Shown: piece after piece, positions 1 to 7,399 of the stretch
Position numbering within the stretch: the first letter of the stretch is position 1
Layout of the letters: each line of letters opens with the position of its first letter
Assembly (NCBI RefSeq): GCF_000238295.3
Contig: NZ_AHCD03000030.1
Span: forward strand, 1-64,000
DNA: 64,000 bases
Direction: 5' to 3'
DNA from: Pseudoalteromonas rubra
GTDB taxonomy: Bacteria > Pseudomonadota > Gammaproteobacteria > Enterobacterales > Alteromonadaceae
Made by a program: the position numbers and the translations under genes
Notes under the pieces: model-generated
Told to the model about the DNA's origin: nothing
Database searches by the model: none
Seen by the model: the letters and a program-made list of their open reading frames with translations, nothing else

Positions 1-1
1 T

Positions 2-1225
2 GAATTCAGAATACGTCTTGCGAGCATCAGCTGGTTTATGCGGGTGCTCAATGAAGACATTGCCCGCCGGGCCAATAAAGAAGATGGTTGCACAGGCCGG
101 TTTTGGGAAGGGCGATTCAAGTCACAGGCTTTGCTGGATGAAGCGGCACTGGCAGCGTGCCTGGCGTATGTTGACCTGAATCCAGTCAGAGCCAAAATGG
201 CAGAGACACCGGAAACGTCAGACTACACCAGCATTAAAAAACGTATTGATTATGCACGGCAAGGAAAGCAACCTAAGAGCTTACTGCGCTTTGCAGGTAA
301 CCCAAGAAAACACATGCCTAAAGGGTTGCCGTTTGAGCTGACCTATTACATACAGCTGGTTGAATTAACTGGCCGATGCATGCGTGCAGATAAGCGGGGT
401 TATATCAGCGATAGCCAGCCATTGCTGACACGGTTGCAAATAGAGCCAGACAATTGGCTCAAGCTCACTACGCAATTTACGAAGGTCTTCCATGGCGCGG
501 TGGGGCGAAAGCAAGCGATGAAAGATTACTGTGAACATCTTCATAAAAGGCGGCGTGCCAACTTGACTCATAAGTTCATCGGTGGTGATGAGCTGAGTGA
601 GTCAGAGCACAGTATACTTGATGCAGACATCAGTGAATTCAGAATACGTCTTGCGAGCATCAGCTGGTTTATGCGGGTGCTCAATGAAGACATTGCCCGC
701 CGGGCCAATAAAGAAGATGGTTGCACAGGCCGGTTTTGGGAAGGGCGATTCAAGTCACAGGCTTTGCTGGATGAAGCGGCACTGGCAGCGTGCCTGGCGT
801 ATGTTGACCTGAACCCAGTCAGAGCCAAAATGGCAGAGACACCGGAAACGTCAGACTACACCAGCATTAAAAAACGTATTGATTATGCACGGCAAGGAAA
901 GCAACCTAAGAGCTTACTGCGCTTTGCAGGTAACCCAAGAAAACACATGCCTAAAGGGTTGCCGTTTGAGCTGACCTATTACATACAGCTGGTTGAATTA
1001 ACTGGCCGATGCATGCGTGCAGATAAGCGGGGTTATATCAGCGATAGCCAGCCATTGCTGACACGGTTGCAAATAGAGCCAGACAATTGGCTCAAGCTCA
1101 CTACGCAATTTACGAAGGTCTTCCATGGCGCGGTGGGGCGAAAGCAAGCGATGAAAGATTACTGTGAACATCTTCATAAAAGGCGGCGTGCCAACTTGAC
1201 TCAGTGCGAGCGATTACTGGGTTAA
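2..1225 (+). CDS. Y1 transposase with in-frame tandem duplication, 5' partial
   Basis: The frame is open from the left edge, so the true start is outside the window. The visible 408 codons consist of two almost identical copies of the C-terminal two thirds of the 323-residue transposase encoded at 4886-5857. Each copy includes the FWEGRF motif and the YVDLNP segment that should carry the catalytic tyrosine. The repeat unit is 633 bp (211 codons), so the frame is kept. At 560-575 the first copy switches from its C-terminal ANLT directly into THKFI, which lies near residue 105 of the intact protein; both sites share a TTGAC-CA stretch. Only one base difference was noticed between copies, near position 181. 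Neither visible copy has the N-terminal HTH metal-binding motif, so activity depends on what lies upstream. It could be a broken gene. Confidence 0.6.
   Translation, partial: EFRIRLASISWFMRVLNEDIARRANKEDGCTGRFWEGRFKSQALLDEAALAACLAYVDLNPVRAKMAETPETSDYTSIKKRIDYARQGKQPKSLLRFAGNPRKHMPKGLPFELTYYIQLVELTGRCMRADKRGYISDSQPLLTRLQIEPDNWLKLTTQFTKVFHGAVGRKQAMKDYCEHLHKRRRANLTHKFIGGDELSESEHSILDADISEFRIRLASISWFMRVLNEDIARRANKEDGCTGRFWEGRFKSQALLDEAALAACLAYVDLNPVRAKMAETPETSDYTSIKKRIDYARQGKQPKSLLRFAGNPRKHMPKGLPFELTYYIQLVELTGRCMRADKRGYISDSQPLLTRLQIEPDNWLKLTTQFTKVFHGAVGRKQAMKDYCEHLHKRRRANLTQCERLLG
571..1203 (+). repeat. 633-bp tandem duplication unit inside transposase (second copy)
   Basis: Positions 1-570 are repeated at 634-1203 with a period of 633 bp. 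The first copy must begin about 62 bp left of the window. The copies are nearly identical, which suggests a recent event or an assembly effect. Confidence 0.85.
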
Positions 1226-1548
1226 CACCTTTTTCTTTATTCACCAATTCAACTTACCTAAGTTCAGGGCTGGATGCGCATTCGTATTGTCCGAATCTAA
1301 TTATTCTTCAAGATTTCGTGCTTAAACATACAACTTTCATTGCTCAGAGCTTATAGGAAGCGCAACATTTGTTAGTCTTGCATTTCGACTTTGAAACTGC
1401 CCACAATTGGTCTGTGAATTTACGGGTGGGTGTCTCATGAAAACCCGTCGGGGAAGATGTGTAGTTGAGACCGTGAGGTTTATGGACATTAACAGGAATT
1501 ATATCTCAATTTGTGATATTTTTGAGACATATCTTTTATCTTTATAAT

Positions 1549-1586
1549 ATACTTATCTCAAAATCCAGGTATTTTGAGATAAGTAT
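1549..1586. promoter_or_regulatory. Perfect 15-bp-arm palindrome abutting the Fic start codon
   Basis: The left arm ATACTTATCTCAAAA (1549-1563) and right arm TTTTGAGATAAGTAT (1572-1586) are exact inverted repeats around an 8-base centre. The right arm ends on the base before the ATG at 1587. A TATAAT box sits at 1543-1548, overlapping the left edge, with a TTGAGA at 1522-1527 (spacing 15). A looser pair of the same half-sites, ATCTCAA and TTGAGA, lies at about 1503-1527. No Shine-Dalgarno sequence is visible between palindrome and start. The inference is an operator or leader hairpin for autoregulation. Confidence 0.7.
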
Positions 1587-2942
1587 ATGATTAAGCATCC
1601 ACCGCAATTGACTCACACTGATCCACTAACCTGGATCACTGAGCATGCCCCTAAAGAGCTCTCCCGTTATTTTGATCACGCCTCCGTGGTTGATGACAAG
1701 GGGCGCTATCTGCACTATGACGAATTACGGTTTCGTCTGCCAAAAGGGCTGGAACTGGACATTGCCTGGAGCCTTATAAAGAAAGCCAGAAGTAAACAGC
1801 TGAGCCCGGTACTGCCATTGGATGAACCCGAGCGGCAGGCCCGTTTCTATCTGACACCGACCATGCAGAAGGCAATCTCAGAGGCAGACAGGCATGCAAC
1901 CAGCGCCTCACTCGAGTACATGTGCAGTAAAGTAGGCGAAGAAAAACACTTTGAATATCTGCTTAATGACCTAATCGAGGACGAAGCCATTAGTAGCAGC
2001 CAACTGGAAGGGGCTGCTACCACAACAAAAGTGGCAAAAGATCTGCTCAAGCGAGCAAGAAAGCCAAGGACGCCAGACGAGAAAATGATCATTGGCAATT
2101 TTAAAATGATGCAATTCGCCTGGCAAAACCGCCACAAACGGTTGTCCATTGACCTTATTCAGTCCATGCACCAAATCGGTGTGGAGTCGATAGATGATGA
2201 AAAATACCACCCCGGCGCGTTCAGGCAGACAGATGATGTTGAAGTGGCTGATGCTGAGGGCAACACGGTACATACCCCACCGCCAGCCAACCGAATTCAC
2301 GAGCGGCTGGAGCAGTTTATTGCCTGGGTAAATCAGGACCATCAGGATGTCGAAAGCAGTCACTATTTGCATCCGCTTATCAAAGCAATCGTTATGCACT
2401 TTGTGATTGGCTTTGAGCACCCATTCAGGGATGGAAATGGCCGTGTAGCGCGCTCGTTATTTTACTGGTACATGTTCAAAAATGACTACGCGGCTTTCAG
2501 GTATATAGCCATCAGCGTGCTACTTAAAGCAGCCCCTATCCAATATGGAAAAAGCTATTTATATACTGAAACGGATGACCTGGATCTAACCTACTTCATT
2601 GACTACCAGTGCAAAATTGTAGGTCGTGCGATTGGCGAATTTAAGCATGCCTATGAGAATAACCTGAGAGAGTCTGAAGCGTTCACCCGCTGGCTATGGG
2701 ACTCGGGCCTGTTCAGTAAGCTCAGTGACAAACAAAAAACGCTGTTTATGGTGGCAAAAAGCGGTAAGACCAAGCAGTTTACAGCGGTTAATGTGAAAGA
2801 AAACCTGGGCTGCTCATACAATACCGCACGAGATGCCTTAAACGGCCTGGTTGAGCTGAACTTATTTGAAAAAGAAAAAGCAGGCAAGGAGTGGGTATTC
2901 ACGATGCGTAGCAAAACAGCAATTATTGAGAGCTGGGGGTAA
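1587..2942 (+). CDS. Fic-domain protein (class II) with C-terminal winged helix
   Basis: The 451-residue protein carries the Fic motif HPFRDGNGRVAR with catalytic histidine near residue 278. Fic enzymes usually transfer AMP from ATP to target proteins. The N-terminal motif SSQLEG (S137 to G142) fits the S-x-x-x-E-G inhibitory helix of class II Fic proteins, in which the glutamate blocks ATP binding. A C-terminal stretch (about 395-440, around NVKENLGCSYNTARDALNGL) looks like a winged-helix DNA-binding domain, as in Fic proteins that repress their own genes. The ATG at 1587 follows directly on a perfect palindrome. The gene stands alone between an element right end and a convergent DUF2971 gene. 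Target and role are unknown; toxin-like, regulatory or phage-defence use are all possible. Confidence 0.88.
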   Translation: MIKHPPQLTHTDPLTWITEHAPKELSRYFDHASVVDDKGRYLHYDELRFRLPKGLELDIAWSLIKKARSKQLSPVLPLDEPERQARFYLTPTMQKAISEADRHATSASLEYMCSKVGEEKHFEYLLNDLIEDEAISSSQLEGAATTTKVAKDLLKRARKPRTPDEKMIIGNFKMMQFAWQNRHKRLSIDLIQSMHQIGVESIDDEKYHPGAFRQTDDVEVADAEGNTVHTPPPANRIHERLEQFIAWVNQDHQDVESSHYLHPLIKAIVMHFVIGFEHPFRDGNGRVARSLFYWYMFKNDYAAFRYIAISVLLKAAPIQYGKSYLYTETDDLDLTYFIDYQCKIVGRAIGEFKHAYENNLRESEAFTRWLWDSGLFSKLSDKQKTLFMVAKSGKTKQFTAVNVKENLGCSYNTARDALNGLVELNLFEKEKAGKEWVFTMRSKTAIIESWG

Positions 2943-3007
2943 TTATTCACCTAAAAGGCTTAAAAGGAATTAACCCCATTTAATATCTGACGTACCGCTT
3001 AGGTTAC

Positions 3008-3640
3008 TTAGAGCACAGTGAATTCTAGCTTGAACTCTGTTGGTGAAATATGAGCTTGTTTCACAGTAGCATGGCTGTACTTTTTTCTTATTATGGCTAG
3101 CAATTGATTTTTAAAATCATTTTCTATACATGCCCCGAGAATTACTTCCTTGACAGCTGTCCTTGGAAACTCAAAAAGGTGTATTGGGTAAGGGGTTGAT
3201 TCAATGACTTTTTCAGCGTCTTTCAATCTAGCACACATACGCCATTCTTGCTCATAGTGCCAATCGTCTGATTTGACTAGTAGTAAGCTTGTACCATCAA
3301 GCTGAGTCATACGGTTAGTGGGCCTGTGTGTAGAATATTCAACCTTGCGCAAGTGGTAGAACTCGTCACTTTCACTTCGTCTTTGATTAAAGAACTGCGC
3401 TGTACTATCAAACCCAATACAGAATCCTTTATGGGAGTGTGCGTAATGTGACCACATAAGCAGGTTTGTGCTGAGTTCTGAAAGTGATAGTACACCAATC
3501 AAGCGATTTGACTGTTCATTAAATGTAGTCGCAGTGATACCACCCATTTTTTCAAAATTTTCTTCGATTGCCGACCTTTGTTGCTTAAACAGCTGTCGTA
3601 TTGTTTCTTCTAGTTCTGAGGGAGGAATCAGACTCCTCAT
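3008..3640 (-). pseudogene. DUF2971-family protein, N-terminally truncated
   Basis: The sequence LLMWSHYAHSHKGFCIGFD is typical of the DUF2971 family, whose function is not settled. The family normally has an N-terminal segment before this motif; here only 210 residues remain from the first ATG. The frame stays open a further 12 codons upstream to a stop beside the left end of a Y1-transposase element at 3684. The element therefore seems to have replaced the 5' end and promoter. The reading frame itself is intact, so a shorter product from an internal start is possible. It is convergent with the Fic gene. Confidence 0.6.
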
Positions 3641-3771
3641 AGATGCAGAAAACTTTTTTATTTCATGATGTACAACATTAATGAGTTACATGGACACCCA
3701 CCCTAAAGTGGCGTGCGGAATGTACGTCGTCTACCTTTAGGTGATACTCAATGGATTGAGGATGACAAATT

Positions 3772-3892
3772 ATGCCAATGGCAAGGAAGAAGCAGGTTAG
3801 CCTATCAGACACTAAGTACTACCACTGCATATCCCGGTGTGTTCGCCGGGCATTTCTGTGCGGCAACGACCGCGTTACGGGCAAGTCTTATA
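3772..3892 (+). pseudogene. Transposase fragment (first about 40 codons)
   Basis: The frame starts MPMARKKQVSLSDTKYYHCI like the intact copies, then stops matching after GGGCAAGTCTTA where the next left end begins. It lacks both the HTH and tyrosine motifs. Confidence 0.8.
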
Positions 3893-3950
3893 AAGTAGTT
3901 ACATGGACACCCACCCTAAATTGGCGTACGGAATGTACGTTGAGAATTAG

Positions 3951-4010
3951 CATGGACACCCACCCAAAATTTTAGACGTTCAGCCTGGGTTTTTGGATGG
4001 GGGATAGTGA
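3951..4010. repeat. Mini hairpin element, copy 1
   Basis: It begins CATGGACACCCACCC and holds the inverted repeat CCCACCCAAAA / TTTTGGATGGG (one mismatch) around a core with TTTAGACGTTCAGCCTGG. The same unit recurs at 7328-7383 and 10952-11008. It shares the GACACCCACC end with the transposase element but has no coding sequence. Confidence 0.75.
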
Positions 4011-4203
4011 ACCTGCCATGAGTAGTAGTTACATGGACACCCACCCTAAACTGGCGTACGGAATGTACGCCGTCTACCTTTAGATAATGCTCAATGGCAA
4101 GGAAGAAGCAGATAAAGTTATAAGGATACCCACTCTAAAGTGGCGTACGGAATGTACGCCGTCTACCTTTAGGTAATGCTCAATGGATTGAGGATGCTAG
4201 ATT

Positions 4204-4524
4204 ATGCCAATGGCAAGGAAGAAGCAGGTCAGCCTATCAGACACTAAGTACTATCACTGCATATCCCGGTGTGTTCGTCGGGCATTTCTGTGCGGTAAAG
4301 ATCGCCTCACGGGCAAGTCTTATGAACATCGGCGAGACTGGGTTGAGGAAAAATTACTGACCCTTGCGAAGGTGTTTTGTATTGATGTGTGTGGCTATGC
4401 GGTTATGAGCAATCATACGCATATCGTGTTGTATGTGGATGATAAGAAAGCACAAAGGTTATCAGATAAAGCGATAGTGCTTCGCTGGCATAAACTGTTT
4501 AAGGGCAACCAACACCAGTTATAA
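4204..4524 (+). pseudogene. Truncated Y1 transposase (N-terminal 100 residues)
   Basis: The frame matches the first 101 residues of the intact transposase, including the HTH motif (residues 71-73) of the nuclease site. It then runs into the next left end at 4517 and ends after five unrelated residues. The tyrosine half is missing, so it cannot cut DNA alone. In principle it could make an N-terminal fragment that binds ends. Confidence 0.85.
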
Positions 4525-4693
4525 GGACACCCACCCTAAACTGGCGTACGGAATGTACGCCGTCTACCTTTAGGTAATGCTCAATGGCAAGGAAGAAGCA
4601 GATAAAGTTATAAGGACACCCACTCTAAAGTGGCGTACGGAATGTACGCCGTCTACCTTTAGGTAATGCTCAATGGATTGAGGATGCTAGATT

Positions 4694-4762
4694 ATGCCAA
4701 TGGCAAGGAAGAAGCAGGTCAGCTTATCAGACACTAAGTACTACCACTGTATATCCCGGTGG
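4694..4762 (+). pseudogene. Transposase remnant (about 23 codons)
   Basis: The start MPMARKKQVSLSDTKYYHC is repeated here and broken at TATATCCCGGTG by a further left end. No functional motif is retained. Confidence 0.75.
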
Positions 4763-4797
4763 GTAGTTATAAGGACACCCACCCTAAAGTGGGGGGT

Positions 4798-6073
4798 AGT
4801 TATAATGACACCCACCCTAAACTGGCGTACGGAATGTACGCCGTCTACCTTTAGGTAATACTCAATGGATTGAGGATGCTAGATTATGCCAATGGCAAGG
4901 AAGAAGCAGGTCAGCCTATCAGACACTAAGTACTATCACTGCATATCCCGGTGTGTTCGTCGGGCATTTCTGTGCGGTAAAGATCGCCTCACGGGCAAGT
5001 CTTATGAACATCGGCGAGACTGGGTTGAGGAAAAATTGCTGACCCTTGCGAAGGTGTTTTGCATTGATGTGTGTGGCTATGCGGTTATGAGCAATCATAC
5101 GCATATTGTGTTGTATGTGGATGATAAGAAAGCACAAAGGTTATCAGATAAAGCAATAGTGCTTCGCTGGCATAAGCTGTTCAAAGGTAGCTGGCTGACG
5201 CACAAATTCATTAATGGTGATGAGCTTAGCGAGTCAGAGCACAGTATGCTTGATGCAGACATCAGTGAATTCAGAATACGTCTTGCGAGCATCAGCTGGT
5301 TTATGCGGGTGCTTAATGAAGATATTGCCCGCCGGGCAAACAAAGAAGATGGTTGCACAGGCCGGTTTTGGGAAGGGCGATTCAAGTCACAGGCTTTGCT
5401 GGATGAAGCGGCACTGGCAGCGTGCCTGGCTTATGTTGACCTGAACCCAATCAGAGCCAAAATGGCAGAGACACCGGAAACGTCAGACTACACCAGCATT
5501 AAAAAACGTATTGATTATGCACGGCAAGGAAAGCAACCTAAGAGCTTACTGCGCTTTGCAGGTAACCCAAGAAAACACATGCCTAAAGGGTTGCCGTTTG
5601 AGCTGACCTATTACATACAGCTGGTTGAATTAACTGGCCGATGCATGCGTGCAGATAAGCGGGGTTATATCAGCGATAGCCAGCCATTGCTGACACGGTT
5701 GCAAATAGAGCCAGACAACTGGCTCAAGCTCACTACGCAATTTACGAAGGTCTTCCATGGCGCTGTGGGGCGAAAGCAAGCGATGACAGATTACTGCGAG
5801 CATCTTCACAAAAGGCGGCGTGCCAACTTGACTCAATGCGAGCGATTACTGGGTTAACACCTTCCCGTGAGTACCATTTCGATTTATCTAAGTTGAGGCT
5901 TGGATGCGCATTCGTATTGTCCGAATCTGATTATTTTCTAGGATTTCGTGCTTAAACATACGACTTTAATTGCTCAGAGCTTATAGGAAGCGCAACATTT
6001 GTTAGTCTTGCAATTCGACTTTGAACCTGCCCACAATTGGTCTGTAAATTTACAGGTGGGTGTCTCATGAAAA
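4798..6073 (+). mobile_element. Complete Y1-transposase element, copy C
   Basis: The left end is AGTTATAATGACACCCACCC, then hairpin GGCGTACGGAATGTACGCC at 4824-4842 (7-bp stem, 5-base loop). The transposase is at 4886-5857. A 215-bp right tail ends in GGTGGGTGTCTCATGAAAA. The two ends form an inverted pair, GACACCCACC and GGTGGGTGTC. The tail contains a short ATTCG / CGAAT hairpin at about 5910-5926. Structural hairpins near both ends fit single-strand transposition by HUH enzymes (inference). Confidence 0.85.
4886..5857 (+). CDS. Y1 (HUH) transposase, IS200/REP-associated type
   Basis: The 323-residue protein has the H-T-H metal-binding motif at residues 71-73 (MSNHTHIV) and the conserved GRFWEGRF ... 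LAYVDLNP block near 159-188, with Tyr183 the probable nucleophile. These are marks of Y1 transposases of the REP-associated (RAYT) branch, which cut single-stranded DNA at hairpins. No start with a clear Shine-Dalgarno was found; the ATG at 4886 follows GATTGAGGATGCTAGATT, where GAGGA is about 9 bases upstream. It is nearly identical to the copy at 7488. No TnpB or accessory gene is present. Confidence 0.92.
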   Translation: MPMARKKQVSLSDTKYYHCISRCVRRAFLCGKDRLTGKSYEHRRDWVEEKLLTLAKVFCIDVCGYAVMSNHTHIVLYVDDKKAQRLSDKAIVLRWHKLFKGSWLTHKFINGDELSESEHSMLDADISEFRIRLASISWFMRVLNEDIARRANKEDGCTGRFWEGRFKSQALLDEAALAACLAYVDLNPIRAKMAETPETSDYTSIKKRIDYARQGKQPKSLLRFAGNPRKHMPKGLPFELTYYIQLVELTGRCMRADKRGYISDSQPLLTRLQIEPDNWLKLTTQFTKVFHGAVGRKQAMTDYCEHLHKRRRANLTQCERLLG

Positions 6074-6300
6074 CCCTCATTTATCTAAGCTAAGGCTTGG
6101 ATGCGCATTCGTATTGTCTGAATCTAGTTATTCTTCAAGATTTCGTGCTTAAACATACGAATTGAATTGCTCATAGCTTATGGGAAGCGCCGTATTTGAT
6201 AGTCTTGCAATTCTTTATTGAACCTGCCCACAATTGGTCTGTAAATTTACAGGTGGGTGTCTTATGAAAACCCTTACAGGTGGGTGTCTCATGAAAACCT
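6074..6300 (+). mobile_element. Two extra solo right ends in tandem
   Basis: A diverged copy of the right tail (6076-6266) ends in GGTGGGTGTCTTATGAAAACCC. It is followed at once by a 30-bp stub, TTACAGGTGGGTGTCTCATG (6273-6292). With the end of copy C this makes three right ends in a row, directly before the Sel1-repeat gene. No left end or transposase accompanies them. Confidence 0.8.
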
Positions 6301-6415
6301 AGCAGAAATATAATTAAGGCGACTACGCCCCAAACAACGGTGGTTGATGGAGATGTTTTTATATATATACAAGATATGCTGGGGATACCTAAGTCTTTTG
6401 TGAAGAGTAAAAGAT

Positions 6416-7297
6416 ATGAATAGATTTTTATTATTTTTGTTTTTTTCTTTGTGTTCTAATTTCTCTTTTTCTAATCCCTCTTTAGAAGGTGATGTAGAAA
6501 AAATTAAAGCGCATTTGGATGGGTTGGTTAAAGGTGGGGGGAAATTGTCAGATGAACGTATTCAATTGCGCTTAAAGGAAATGGCTTCCTCTCTTGAAGT
6601 AGGTACAAGGGAGTATTATGATGTTTTCAATTTAATCGGAGTGTCATACCTTCTGTCAAAAGATGAAAGTATGGTAATTAAATCTGAAAGCTTTTTTAAA
6701 ATTGCGCTTGAAGGTGGAGTTGAAGCGGCCGCTCAGAACTTGGCAGAGTTAGAGTTTTATCGAGATAGATATAAGGAAAGTCTGTATTACTTGAGTCTTA
6801 TATCTAACGACTATATAAAAGGTGAAAGAAACAGAGTTAGGTACTATAGGTTAAAAGGTCAGATATTATTTCTAAGTGGTGAGGTGAGTGTTAATCGCCA
6901 TAAGGCTGTTGATATATTTGAAGATATAGAAGGGTTGGATGAGAGTGGTATATCAAGTTATTTTATCGGGTTTGATCTTTTTTATAAAGGGGAGTTGAAC
7001 TTGGCTCTCGAAAAATTCAATAGCTCTATTAGTCTCGGCAACGAGAGTTCTATGATGTTTTTGGGTGACTTATACTATCAGGGTGAATATGTTGAAAGAA
7101 ATATAGGTAAAGCAAGTGAGTATTATGAAATGGCTTATTCACTTGATAATGCAAGGGCAGCTTTTAATTTGGCTATGATCTATAGGGAAAAGCAGGATAT
7201 CGAAAAACTTAAAGATTATATAAGAAGAGCTGCGGAGTTAGGGCATGAGAAAGCGCTTCATATTTTTGAAAAAATACAACAGAGCAAACCAAGATAG
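6416..7297 (+). CDS. Exported Sel1/TPR-repeat protein
   Basis: The 293-residue product starts with a signal peptide (MNRFLLFLFFSLCSNFSFS) and continues with helical repeats. The clearest Sel1-like units are in the C-terminal third (about 210-285), with the patterns SSMMFLGDLYYQGEYV and ARAAFNLAMIYREK. Such repeats bind proteins and often act at the cell envelope; no catalytic domain is visible. GAGTAAAAGAT precedes the ATG. The gene is AT-rich compared with the core genes of this window, lies between element right ends and a mini-hairpin, and seems to be acquired cargo. Specific function is unknown. Confidence 0.8.
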   Translation: MNRFLLFLFFSLCSNFSFSNPSLEGDVEKIKAHLDGLVKGGGKLSDERIQLRLKEMASSLEVGTREYYDVFNLIGVSYLLSKDESMVIKSESFFKIALEGGVEAAAQNLAELEFYRDRYKESLYYLSLISNDYIKGERNRVRYYRLKGQILFLSGEVSVNRHKAVDIFEDIEGLDESGISSYFIGFDLFYKGELNLALEKFNSSISLGNESSMMFLGDLYYQGEYVERNIGKASEYYEMAYSLDNARAAFNLAMIYREKQDIEKLKDYIRRAAELGHEKALHIFEKIQQSKPR

Positions 7298-7327
7298 TTA
7301 CTGGCTGGTTCAACTTGAATGAACCTG

Positions 7328-7383
7328 CCATGGACACCCACCCAAAATCTTAGACATTCAGTCTGGGTTTTTGGGTGGGGGAT
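7328..7383. repeat. Mini hairpin element, copy 2
   Basis: Perfect 11-bp arms CCCACCCAAAA (7337-7347) and TTTTGGGTGGG (7369-7379) enclose a core with TTAGACATTCAGTCTGG. It is preceded by CCATGGACA like the transposase element's left end. Confidence 0.8.
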
Positions 7384-7399
7384 GAATGGTTTAAATGAA

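Larger units (their letters stand above)
1..1442 (+). mobile_element. Y1-transposase element, partial copy A (5' end outside window)
   Basis: This is the right-hand part of the element seen complete at 4798-6073 and 7400-8675. It contains the C-terminal part of the transposase, tandemly duplicated, followed by a right-end tail of about 215 bp that closes with GGGTGGGTGTCTCATGAAAA at about 1424-1443. The tail matches the tails of the other copies (the GGATGCGCATTCG and GCCCACAATTGG blocks). The left end lies beyond position 1, so whether a HUH-bearing N-terminus exists cannot be seen. Confidence 0.8.
3684..4797 (+). mobile_element. Array of nested left-end fragments of the Y1-transposase element
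   Basis: Seven truncated left ends follow one another, each opening with AGTTA then GACACCCAC (or GATACCCAC): starts at about 3684, 3897, 4027, 4116, 4517, 4606 and 4765, with a mini-hairpin element at 3951. Most continue into the hairpin GGCGTACGGAATGTACGCC and then break off at different depths of the transposase gene. The fragments at 4027 and 4517 share an internal deletion between two CAATGG repeats, and 4027-4250 is repeated as 4517-4740, so part of the array arose by duplication. The array runs into the complete element at 4798. Confidence 0.85.

Noticed and set aside
568..828. Antisense frames inside the transposase copies
   Set aside because: They recur in every copy as the shadow of a well-supported gene and have no ribosome site.
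3684..4800. Regularly repeated short motifs looked like a CRISPR array
   Set aside because: Repeats are left ends of a transposase element with varied spacing and coding sequence between; no cas genes.
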